A stretch of DNA of 64,000 nucleotides from JBNKHH01 sp050290245. GTDB lineage: Bacteria; Pseudomonadota; Alphaproteobacteria; Rhodobacterales; Rhodobacteraceae. The notes below the pieces were generated by a model. The model worked only from the letters and a program-made list of their open reading frames with translations, did not search any database and was not told the origin of the DNA. A program made the translations under genes and the position numbers. Positions 27,083-34,469 of the stretch are shown here, one piece after another. The stretch spans positions 34,089 to 98,088 of the forward strand of contig JBNKHH010000071.1 of assembly GCA_050290245.1 (NCBI GenBank), written 5' to 3'. Every line of letters starts with the position of its first letter. Position 1 is the stretch's first letter.

Positions 27083-27913
27083 TTACTCGGCCTTTTCAGC
27101 CTCAGCTTCGGCAGGAGCTTCAGCGGCTTCTTCTTTGGCGGCTTCTTCTTTGGCCGCCGCTTCTTCAGCAACCAGGTCTTCGGCGGCCTGCTCCATGGCA
27201 CCGATATCGACACCTGCAGCACCAAGCTGAGCGCTCATGCCGTCAAGCGCAGCGCGGCTGGCCAGATCGCAATAAAGAGCAATAGCGCGCGCAGCGTCGT
27301 CATTGCCGGGGATGATGTAATCCACACCATCGGGCGAGCAGTTGGTATCGACGATGGCGACGACCGGAATGCCCAGCTTCTTGGCTTCGGCAATGGCCAG
27401 GTCTTCCTTGTTAACGTCGATGACGAACAGCAGGTCAGGCACGCCGCCCATTTCGCGGATACCGCCCAGAGAAGCCTGCAGTTTGGCTTGCTCGCGTTCC
27501 ATGCCAAGACGTTCTTTCTTGGTCAGACCTTCGGCGCCCTCGGTCATTTTTTCGTCGATGGCTTTCAGACGCTGGATCGACTGGGAAACGGTTTTCCAGT
27601 TGGTCAGCGTGCCACCCAGCCAGCGGTGGTTCATGTAGTACTGGGCACATCTCTCGGCGGCGTCAGCGATCGGCTTTTGAGCCTGACGCTTGGTGCCGAC
27701 GAAAAGAACCCGTCCGCCCTTGGCGACGGTCTCGCGGATGACATTCAGAGCAGCGTCCAGCATCGGGACGGTCTGGGTCAGGTCGAGAATGTGAATGCCG
27801 TTGCGGTCGCCATAGATGAACTCGCCCATACGGGGGTTCCAGCGTTGTGTCTGGTGACCAAAGTGAACGCCAGCTTCAAGCAGCTGACGCATAGAGAACT
27901 CAGGGAGCGCCAT
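27083..27913 (-). CDS. rpsB: 30S ribosomal protein S2
   Basis: S2 is a late-assembling small-subunit protein that binds S1. The 276-residue form has the classic N-terminus MALPEFSMRQLLEAGVHFGH, the signatures RWNPRM and NHRWLGGTLTNWKT, and an alanine/glutamate-rich tail after residue 240 that is common in alphaproteobacteria. ATG at 27913 has AGGA seven bases upstream; another ATG two codons earlier is too close to the ribosome site. A promoter and a roughly 110-base structured leader precede it. Confidence 0.97.
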   Translation of the reverse strand: MALPEFSMRQLLEAGVHFGHQTQRWNPRMGEFIYGDRNGIHILDLTQTVPMLDAALNVIRETVAKGGRVLFVGTKRQAQKPIADAAERCAQYYMNHRWLGGTLTNWKTVSQSIQRLKAIDEKMTEGAEGLTKKERLGMEREQAKLQASLGGIREMGGVPDLLFVIDVNKEDLAIAEAKKLGIPVVAIVDTNCSPDGVDYIIPGNDDAARAIALYCDLASRAALDGMSAQLGAAGVDIGAMEQAAEDLVAEEAAAKEEAAKEEAAEAPAEAEAEKAE

Positions 27914-28024
27914 GTCCATTTCCTTTCCGGTTTCGCGCCTCGGCAGAGCCATCAAGGGATTGCTCCCAACCGGCGGACGAAGCGGGGATGTCTCCCCCGA
28001 TTGCCCAAGCTCTGCCTGTGAAGT
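27914..28024 (-). promoter_or_regulatory. Structured 5' leader of rpsB-tsf
   Basis: The roughly 110-base leader is closed by an 8-pair helix: GGCAGAGC at 28016-28009 with GCTCTGCC at 27949-27942. Inside is a CGGGG/CCCCG hairpin and further GC-rich arms. A long-range closing helix just before the ribosome site suggests an autoregulatory element of the ribosomal-protein type, probably bound by S2; this is inference from structure and position. Confidence 0.5.
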
Positions 28025-28030
28025 GCGCGC

Positions 28031-28059
28031 GCTATAGAACAGGCGCGTGCCCATGGCAA
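28031..28059 (-). promoter_or_regulatory. rpsB promoter
   Basis: TTGCCA (28059-28054) and TATAGC (28036-28031) are exactly 17 bases apart on the minus strand, between the end of the GNAT gene and the rpsB leader. Expected start of transcription is near 28024. Confidence 0.65.
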
Positions 28060-28070
28060 GCCCCCCTGCC

Positions 28071-28637
28071 CTATATCCCCGTCACCATGAGGATATAACG
28101 CTCTCCCCGTGCCTGCCAGCCGTGGCTGATCTGCGGCTCACTGGCGATCGCGCGGAAGCCTTCGTCTTCGTACAGCGCGCGCGCCCGGTGGTTCGTGTCG
28201 CTGACGATCAATGCCACGGGCTTGCGGCTTGCATATTCGAATGCAGTGCGGATCAGAGCGCGTCCCAGGCCCATGCGTCGCGCTTCGGGCATCACGGCCA
28301 CCATATTGATGTAATGGCTGCCCAGAGCCCGGTTTTCGAGCGCCACAAGCGGCTGGATCAGTGGGCTGAGATCAGAAACAGGTTCCGGCTCTGGTCCGAT
28401 GTCATAGCTGACCATGGCCGCAAGGCCATCGCCGGCAACAGTAACATATTGCGCCGGGTCCCGGATCTTGTCGCGCATACGCGCCAGTGCCACGTCTTCG
28501 ACGCTCTGACCGGGTTGCCTGGCCTGGTTCCAGAAATGCTCGGGCATGCCCTCTCCAGCCATTTCAAAGGCGCGCTTGATCAGGGCTGCATCGTCCAGAG
28601 CAGCGCGGCGGACGTTTGTCGGAGATTGTCCACCCAT
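28071..28637 (-). CDS. GNAT-family N-acetyltransferase
   Basis: A 188-residue protein of the GNAT fold. The acetyl-CoA-binding motif A is seen as MVAVMPEARRMGLGRALIRTAF (read in two parts; R/QxxGxG/A type), and the C-terminal part has LIVSDTNHRARALYEDEGF, the typical motif B region. ATG at 28637 is preferred, with AAGGGAA upstream; a GTG at 28703 directly after the previous stop is an alternative. The substrate (amino group of a small molecule or protein) is unknown. It follows the homocysteine methyltransferase gene and may be cotranscribed with it. Confidence 0.8.
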   Translation of the reverse strand: MGGQSPTNVRRAALDDAALIKRAFEMAGEGMPEHFWNQARQPGQSVEDVALARMRDKIRDPAQYVTVAGDGLAAMVSYDIGPEPEPVSDLSPLIQPLVALENRALGSHYINMVAVMPEARRMGLGRALIRTAFEYASRKPVALIVSDTNHRARALYEDEGFRAIASEPQISHGWQARGERYILMVTGI

Positions 28638-28703
28638 CTTGGGAATTCCCTTGTCTTGGAGTGCGAGAGCACGGGGATGATCCCCGCGCTCGGAAGGCGA
28701 CAC

Positions 28704-29648
28704 TCAGGCCGCGTGGGCGTGCGGCAGGACATGGCGGGCAGCACAGCCAACATGACGGTCGTCGGAGCCGCAGCAGCCGCCTATCACGCGCAGATTGGGC
28801 AAGTCGAACTGGCCATACAGCTCGCCGAATTCTTCTGGGTTGCCGTCATCCAGAGTTTCGGCCGAATCCAGTTCCGCGTGGCTCATCCGCGATGCATTGG
28901 CGCGCACGCCACCGATGCGTGCGATCCAGTCGCCGGAAAGGCGGGCGGAGAAGTGATCCGGGTGGGCGCAGTTCACCATATAGTAGATCGGTGCTGCGTC
29001 CGTCGCGGCGTCGACCTCGGCAATTGCCTCGGCAAGGGGCTGACCGGATGGCAAGTGGCCGTCGGTTTCGACCGTAAAGCTTATGACGACGGGAACGCCT
29101 GCCTTTTGCGCCGCGCGCACGATGCCGATTGCTTCGCCGACGTGCGTCATGGTTATGGCGCTGACAAGTTCGGCACCTTCGTCGACCATTGCCTGGATCT
29201 GGCCCGTGTGAAGGGCTTCAGCGACTTCGGGTGTCAAGAGAGTGTCAGGAGAGTATCCGTCACCTGCCGGTCCAACGGCGCCGTTCACGACGATGGGACA
29301 GCTCTCGGTCTCTTCCGCGTCGCGCAGGGCGACGGCCAAGCGAACGGACTCGCGGGTCAGGCGATCCATGTCCGCCTCGCTTCGCCCGACATCCCGGGCC
29401 CAATGGGCACCGGATCGCCAAGTTGCGGTATCAAGCACGAAACCCGTTTCAGACGTCTTGGCAATGGCAATATAACGCTTGAAATAGTCGGCAACTGCGT
29501 CGCGGCCGTGGGGGGTATCCAACAGAACGCAGGCCGCAAAGGCCGGGAGGTCAAAACCCTCGTGAAACAGCATGGTGGTTTCGAAACCACCGTCGCTCAG
29601 CCAGGGACGATCGGCGTGGATCAGGGATGAAATACGTGTGCTGGTCAT
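28704..29648 (-). CDS. Homocysteine S-methyltransferase family protein
   Basis: A 314-residue zinc-dependent methyltransferase of the MmuM/BHMT family, which transfers a methyl group from a donor such as S-methylmethionine or a betaine to homocysteine. The zinc cysteines are in VNCAHPDHF and in GGCCGSDDRH near the C-terminus; LSDGGFETTMLF is the N-terminal homocysteine-binding region. The ATG at 29648 has GAGGAA upstream. It is divergent from a TetR gene across a 313-base region with a palindrome. A second family member lies at 56007. Confidence 0.88.
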   Translation of the reverse strand: MTSTRISSLIHADRPWLSDGGFETTMLFHEGFDLPAFAACVLLDTPHGRDAVADYFKRYIAIAKTSETGFVLDTATWRSGAHWARDVGRSEADMDRLTRESVRLAVALRDAEETESCPIVVNGAVGPAGDGYSPDTLLTPEVAEALHTGQIQAMVDEGAELVSAITMTHVGEAIGIVRAAQKAGVPVVISFTVETDGHLPSGQPLAEAIAEVDAATDAAPIYYMVNCAHPDHFSARLSGDWIARIGGVRANASRMSHAELDSAETLDDGNPEEFGELYGQFDLPNLRVIGGCCGSDDRHVGCAARHVLPHAHAA

Positions 29649-29961
29649 TGTCTTGTTCCTCGTTTCTCGATGGACGAGGGTGTGCCAGATTTGACGGCGC
29701 GCAGACCAGTCGGCTTGCGGTATAGTTGCTCGGTGGATTTTTTCGGATTTAAAAACATAATGTTACCGAAAGGTGCCAGTCTGGTTCAATCTGACCGGCA
29801 GAGTTTGCTGTACCGGCGGTACAGTAAATGCACCTAGGTGGGATCGAATTTCCGGCGGTTCGGCGCTAATAATTCCAGATTGGCAGGAATATTTCTTGCA
29901 CCAGGACATTCGACTGTGCCGTTTGCACTGGGTCAGTCATCTATCTGCACGGAGATGCCTT
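29649..29961. other. Divergent regulatory region between the methyltransferase and tetR genes
   Basis: This 313-base interval holds no convincing gene. It is AT-rich around 29740-29770 (TTTAAAAACATAATG), contains the perfect palindrome at 29808-29824, and must carry promoters for both divergent genes. Confidence 0.6.
29808..29824. promoter_or_regulatory. Palindromic operator candidate for the TetR regulator
   Basis: CTGTACCG-G-CGGTACAG is a perfect 8-base inverted repeat around one central base. Length and symmetry fit TetR-family operators, and it lies 138 bases before the tetR start and 160 before the divergent methyltransferase start. Confidence 0.55.
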
Positions 29962-30579
29962 ATGAGTGGAGCACCCGATACTCGCACACGGATCATGGAC
30001 ATCGCGCAGGATGCTGTGTTGGCCAAAGGCTTTGACGCCACTTCGATTGAAGAGATTGTCGTGGCGGCCGACATCACCAAGGGCGGGTTCTTTTACCATT
30101 TCAAGGACAAGAATGCGTTGGCCCTTGCCCTGATCGAGCGTCACATCGTCATCGAAGATGAACTTTTCGATGATCTTCTGGCGCGTGCTGCCGAGTTGAA
30201 TGAGGATCCCCTGCATGGGGCATTGATCGGACTAAAGCTTCTGGCGGAACTCTTGCAGGACATGCCGAACGGGCATCCGGGCTGCATCGTGGCGACGGCG
30301 GCCTATCAGGATCGCTTGTTCAACACGGAGGTGCGTGCAGCGAACCGGCGTGCCATCCTGGGGTGGCGCAAACGCTTCCGGGCCTTGTTCGAGGATATTG
30401 CCGAGATCTATCCACCCAACGACACTGTCGACTTCGACGCTCTTGGCGATTTCGTCAGCACAGTCGTCGAGGGCGGAATCGTGATGGCCAAGGGGTTGGG
30501 CGAGCCACAGATAACCGCCCAACAGGTGATGATACTGAGATCCTACGTCAAGCTCTTGTTCTCGCCACGCTTGCGCTGA
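29962..30579 (+). CDS. TetR-family transcriptional regulator
   Basis: A 205-residue repressor-type protein. The N-terminal helix-turn-helix reads TSIEEIVVAADITKGGFFYHF, typical of TetR/AcrR; the C-terminal ligand domain ends in VEGGIVMAKGLGEPQI and LRSYVKLLF, a pattern found in TetR proteins with the TetR_C_6-like or AcrR C-terminal domain. ATG at 29962 has GGAGA seven bases upstream; the longer frame has no support. The divergent homocysteine methyltransferase is the most obvious target, after itself. Confidence 0.9.
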   Translation: MSGAPDTRTRIMDIAQDAVLAKGFDATSIEEIVVAADITKGGFFYHFKDKNALALALIERHIVIEDELFDDLLARAAELNEDPLHGALIGLKLLAELLQDMPNGHPGCIVATAAYQDRLFNTEVRAANRRAILGWRKRFRALFEDIAEIYPPNDTVDFDALGDFVSTVVEGGIVMAKGLGEPQITAQQVMILRSYVKLLFSPRLR

Positions 30580-30582
30580 GCT

Positions 30583-31251
30583 TCACGCATCAAAGCGAGA
30601 CTTTTGAATGGGGCGTGCCGGCTTGAACCTTTGGGCTGCGCCCATGGTGGCGATTTCGGGGAACAGGATGAGGACCTCCTGTCTTTGCGCGGGCGCCATA
30701 TCGCCCAGGACGCGGTCGTCGGGGTGAAAACTTTCGGTCCAGGTTCCGTCGGCCAGGATCACCTCGTGCGCATTGAACAAGAGATGGAGATAGCTGACGC
30801 CAAGCATCTGTGCAGAAAGGACACGGCGACCGTCGACAAGTTCGCGCACGGCAATCAGGCTTTCGCCTCCCTGCCCCAGCCACGGTGTCTTTTTGTCGCC
30901 GGAAAGGAACCGGTGATTGGGGCTGACGATCATGTCGCGAGCGGGGCAGCCGGGACCAAAAGCCCCTGCCCTTACCATGACCGGCTTCAACCCGTCTGCC
31001 TGTTGCATGTCGCGATATCCGATGTCGCGGCGTCCAATCCAGCTGATGCGTTTCAGCCCATTGTCGCGAGTTACGACGCGGTCTCCGCGCGTCAGTTCCT
31101 CAACCGGCCGATGCCCGTGTTCGGTCGCAATCAGTGTACCTGGAGTGAAACAAGGAGATGCGTTCTGCAAACCCGATAATCCCATCGGGGGAGAAAGCGA
31201 AACGGGGACCGACGCGACTTCCGTGCAGTCCTCCACCCAGGACTTGAACAC
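30583..31251 (-). CDS. Hint-domain protein (hedgehog/intein type), catalytic residues intact
   Basis: A 222-residue protein whose residues about 34-175 form a stand-alone Hint_2 domain. The nucleophile Cys34 opens the domain (CFTPGTLIAT), followed by the RPVEELTRGDRVVTRDNG block, the SPNHRFLSGDKK block with the assisting His, and ADGTWTESFHPDD. There are only 33 residues before Cys34 and no C-terminal extein, so this is not a spliced intein; such proteins in Rhodobacteraceae may self-cleave or attach to other molecules. The only possible start is GTG at 31251, since a stop lies nine codons upstream. Confidence 0.82.
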   Translation of the reverse strand: MFKSWVEDCTEVASVPVSLSPPMGLSGLQNASPCFTPGTLIATEHGHRPVEELTRGDRVVTRDNGLKRISWIGRRDIGYRDMQQADGLKPVMVRAGAFGPGCPARDMIVSPNHRFLSGDKKTPWLGQGGESLIAVRELVDGRRVLSAQMLGVSYLHLLFNAHEVILADGTWTESFHPDDRVLGDMAPAQRQEVLILFPEIATMGAAQRFKPARPIQKSRFDA

Positions 31252-31760
31252 ACGGGGCGCATCGATCCCCGCCGCCTAAAAGGCAGCACTCGATACCCAC
31301 CCTCACAGGAAACCTGTGAAGCGTGTGCGGCACCCCCATTTGCCGCGACACATACCCCCCAGCGAGGTAACGAAACCTTAATCAAATTGGGCAAATGCCC
31401 CAAGGAAAAAGGGCGGAAAATTGGCCGATCAGCGTGTGGCGCTGGCTTCTTGGCGGGCAATTGGGGCCTTGGAAAAGCGTGCGAACGAAGGACTGTAAGC
31501 TGATTGGAAACAACAGTTCGGCCGAAGATATTTGGGTTCCCGCATCCATTTCAGGCATTTGGTAAATAATTCTTGCGCGCGCCTGGCCAGTCGGCTCGCT
31601 CGGACTGTTCAGGAATAGGAACCAATGGCGCGGGGCTTGGGGCAAAATTATGGCGCGGGTGTGGCGCCTGGTTTTTCAGCGGTCGGCGTTTATGGCAAAG
31701 GATCAATCCGGCAAAACCGGGTCGATTGACGACACCGGAGGCGGATTTTCGCCGAATCGC
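31252..31760. other. 509-base intergenic region between the Hint gene and modC
   Basis: No open frame here looks like a real gene: the longest minus-strand frame (31382-31645) has no ribosome site or protein-like composition. It holds the inverted repeat at 31303-31319 close to the Hint gene and presumably the Hint promoter. The distal part is featureless to my eye. Confidence 0.5.
31303..31319. promoter_or_regulatory. Inverted repeat upstream of the Hint gene
   Basis: TCACAGG-AAA-CCTGTGA, 7-base arms with a 3-base centre, 52 bases before the GTG start. It could be an operator or a small leader hairpin. Confidence 0.35.
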
Positions 31761-32756
31761 CTATTGCGGACGCGGCAGAATTCGCACGGCAGACAGCCAT
31801 ACCTGCGCGCCGACCGCATGGGGACCGCCCCGCGACAGGGTCAGCCGCTGTCCGAAAACATCAAGCGTCAGGCCGCCGTCGGCTTCGGCGACGGTAGCCG
31901 GAACCGATAAAACAGCATCGCTGCGGCCAGGATCAGATGTCGAAATCAGAAGACTGTCGATCGGCAAGCCCAGGCCGACTTTTTCTCCAACCTTGGCAAT
32001 CAGCGGCAGTGTGAGATCCCCGCCCTGCCCCGGCTCCGCTCCATCAACAAGGACGCGCATCAACCCGTCGCTGACTGCGCTCACGGTGGCAATCAGCCGC
32101 GACGGCGGGGTGCGCCAGCCGGTCAGCCGCCCTCCTGCAATGCCAAGGACACGATCCGCCAGGGTGGTCACTTCGGACATTGAATGCGTCACGTAGATTG
32201 CGGGCACCCTTGCTTCGGCCACGGCGCGTCCGATGTAGGGCAAAAGTTCAGCCTTGCGGGCCATGTCCAGCCCATTGAGAGGCTCATCCAGGAAAAGGAC
32301 CGCCGGGTTCGAAGCAAGCGCGCGCGCCAGGGCAACACGCCTGGCCTCTCCACCCGAAAGCCCTTCGACAGACCGCGACATCAACGCGCCGAGGTCGAGC
32401 GCATCGACAATGGCGTCGAAACTTTTGACTTCTCGCCGCCGGGCACCAAAACGAATGTTGCCAGCCACGTTCAGATGCGGAAACAAGGCCGGACTTTGAA
32501 AGACGAACCCGATGCGCCGGTCTTCAGGGCTGACTCTGTGGCTGGGTCCGTTCCATTCCTGGCCACGGAAGCTGATCTGAATCTTTCCACCGCGTTCCAG
32601 CCCCGCCAGGGTGCGCAACAGCGTCGTCTTACCGCCACCAGAAGGACCGATCAGCGCGGTGATGCCGTTCATGGGTACGGACTCGGCAACGTCCAGTGTA
32701 AACAACTCGCCACGCGAAAGATTCAACCGAAAATCCAGCGTATCAACCAATGGCAC
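31761..32756 (-). CDS. modC: Molybdate ABC transporter ATPase ModC
   Basis: A 331-residue ATPase. Walker A is GPSGGGKTTLL, the signature LSGGEARRVALARAL, Walker B AVLFLDEPLNGLD, and the switch YVTHSM. A C-terminal molybdate/TOBE-like domain of about 110 residues follows (from RLIATVSAVSDG to the end), as in other ModC proteins that sense oxyanion. It overlaps modB by 14 bases. There is no modE gene beside the operon. Confidence 0.93.
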   Translation of the reverse strand: MPLVDTLDFRLNLSRGELFTLDVAESVPMNGITALIGPSGGGKTTLLRTLAGLERGGKIQISFRGQEWNGPSHRVSPEDRRIGFVFQSPALFPHLNVAGNIRFGARRREVKSFDAIVDALDLGALMSRSVEGLSGGEARRVALARALASNPAVLFLDEPLNGLDMARKAELLPYIGRAVAEARVPAIYVTHSMSEVTTLADRVLGIAGGRLTGWRTPPSRLIATVSAVSDGLMRVLVDGAEPGQGGDLTLPLIAKVGEKVGLGLPIDSLLISTSDPGRSDAVLSVPATVAEADGGLTLDVFGQRLTLSRGGPHAVGAQVWLSAVRILPRPQ

Positions 32757-33414
32757 GTGCTCCCTTGCGGTTGAACAGGTAGACCATCGTCAAGACTCCT
32801 AGCGACAGGGCCAAAAGCCAGCCGGAAAGAAGGTGCGCTGTCGCATAGTCAAGCGTTTCAACAGAGCGGAATATCTCGATCGAAATGACCCTCGTCTTCC
32901 CGGGGATGTTGCCTCCGACCATCAGAACCACGCCGAACTCGCCGACCGTATGGGCGAAACTGAGCACGGCAGCGGTCAGAAAGCCGCGTTTGGCCATTGG
33001 CAGGGTCACCGAAAAGAAAGCGTCCCTTGGAGACGCTCCCAACGTGCGCGCTGCGTCAAGAATGGAAAGCGGAACGGTGCTGAAAGCCGTTTGCAAGGGC
33101 TGTACAGCAAAGGGCAGAGAATAGACCACGCTTGCGATGACCAAACCCGAAAAGCTGAATGCCAGCGTGTCGCCCGTCGCCTTGACCCACAACGCGCCCA
33201 GGGGCGCACTGGGCGCCATCAGGATCAAAAGATAAAACCCCAGCACTGTCGGCGGCAGCACCAATGGCAGCGCGACAACAGCCTCGAATAGTGGCCGCGA
33301 CCTTGCCCGTGTCGTAGCAAGCCACCACGCCAGCGGCATGGCGATGACAAGCAAGATCAGTGTCGTGACCGTTGCCAGTTGCACGGTCAGCCATATGGCT
33401 GGCCAGACACTCAT
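32743..33414 (-). CDS. modB: Molybdate ABC transporter permease ModB
   Basis: A 223-residue inner-membrane permease with five or six helices. The EAA loop is seen as LDAARTLGASPRDAFFSVTLPMAKRG, read in two parts, which docks on ModC. ModB-typical LPPTVLGFYLLILMA is near residue 50. It overlaps modA by four bases upstream and modC by 14 downstream. Confidence 0.94.
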   Translation of the reverse strand: MSVWPAIWLTVQLATVTTLILLVIAMPLAWWLATTRARSRPLFEAVVALPLVLPPTVLGFYLLILMAPSAPLGALWVKATGDTLAFSFSGLVIASVVYSLPFAVQPLQTAFSTVPLSILDAARTLGASPRDAFFSVTLPMAKRGFLTAAVLSFAHTVGEFGVVLMVGGNIPGKTRVISIEIFRSVETLDYATAHLLSGWLLALSLGVLTMVYLFNRKGARAIG

Positions 33415-34133
33415 CTGGCCGTGACACCGTACCCGGCGGCCTCGATAACTGCCGCAGTGTCATCCGAAAAAAGCCAGTCCCAAAAGGCCACGGCCGCAAC
33501 ATTGCCAGCGGCACGCTCAAGGAAGGCGGCGTCCTGAGGCAGGTCGGGTACCAGCCCATCCAGGCTCAGGACATAATGCGCCTGCAACTGGGGCAATTGC
33601 GAGCGCGCGACAAAGGCGATGTCGGCATTTCCGGTCGAAAAAATCGCTCCGACCTGCCCGACGTTGGCCACCAGAACGGGTCGAAATGTAGCGGTATCAA
33701 GCTTGAGCCGTTCCATCGCCCTGGTGGCCGCCTTGCCATAGGGTGCGACGATCGGATCCGCGAGGGCGGCAGTGCGTCCGGCAAAGGTTTCGGCGGCGGT
33801 GTCTCGCGACAGCGGGACGCGCGAGGCGACGACGAGTTGGCCCAGGGCGTAGGTCGCGGTCCGGCTGGCCTTTCCGCTGGCCGAAAGCGCTGCGGGGCGC
33901 TCCTGGTCGGCAGACAGAAATATGTCAAAGGGCGCGCCGAACTCGATCTGCGAATACAGTTGTCCGGTCGAGCCATGGCTCAAGACGACCCGGTGGCCGG
34001 TCGCGGCCTCAAAATCAGCCGCAATTTTCTCAGCCGTCGTCAGGAAATTGGCCGCAACAGCGACAGTGACCTCTTCGGCTGCGGCGAGCGATGCCCAGAG
34101 CGTCGAGATTGCGATAAGGACCCAGCGTTTCAT
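33411..34133 (-). CDS. modA: Molybdate ABC transporter binding protein ModA
   Basis: A 240-residue periplasmic molybdate/tungstate receptor. Signal peptide MKRWVLIAISTLWASLAAA, then EVTVAVAANFLTTAEKIAADF and SHGSTGQLYSQIEFGAPFDIFLSAD, where the Asn/Ser and Ser/Thr residues bind the oxyanion. The start MKRW at 34133 is chosen because it begins a normal signal peptide; an upstream TTG extension of 18 residues is unlikely. First gene of modABC. Confidence 0.94.
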   Translation of the reverse strand: MKRWVLIAISTLWASLAAAEEVTVAVAANFLTTAEKIAADFEAATGHRVVLSHGSTGQLYSQIEFGAPFDIFLSADQERPAALSASGKASRTATYALGQLVVASRVPLSRDTAAETFAGRTAALADPIVAPYGKAATRAMERLKLDTATFRPVLVANVGQVGAIFSTGNADIAFVARSQLPQLQAHYVLSLDGLVPDLPQDAAFLERAAGNVAAVAFWDWLFSDDTAAVIEAAGYGVTAR

Positions 34134-34295
34134 TTCGCTTTCAGGGCACGTCTGGTCAGGTTTTGCAAGCCCCCGGCGGCGGGGCAAAATGTCTTAAATG
34201 GGCCAATCCAGCTCTATGCTCGATTTTGAAGCACTGACGCGGAGCCGTTTGCGGGTCGAAATGCTGGCGCAGCAATTCCGGAAAGGAGAGAAAAT

Positions 34296-34381
34296 TGGTG
34301 CCCGAGGCGAGACTCGAACTCGCACGATATTGCTACCGGCGGATTTTGAATCCGCTGCGTCTACCATTCCGCCACTCGGGC
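34296..34381 (-). tRNA. tRNA-Leu (anticodon CAA)
   Basis: The 86-base minus-strand sequence folds as a class II tRNA: acceptor GCCCGAG/CTCGGGC, anticodon stem GCGGA/TCCGC with loop TTCAAAA (anticodon CAA, reading UUG), a long variable arm, the T-loop GTTCGAGTC, discriminator A and an encoded CCA. It lies between modA and mfd, on the same strand. Confidence 0.95.
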
Positions 34382-34469
34382 ACACCACGGTCTCTGTAAG
34401 TGATCCCGATGGGGCTGTCCAGACGCTCGCACATCGATTTGCGACCCGGAAATTGGACCATAAACATGT

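Noticed and set aside
28047..29630. 527-residue plus-strand open frame opposite the GNAT and homocysteine methyltransferase genes
   Set aside because: It spans two well-supported genes on the other strand and carries no recognisable domain.
30583..31251. Hint domain considered as an intein or mobile element
   Set aside because: No extein halves or homing endonuclease flank it; the gene is a stand-alone Hint protein.
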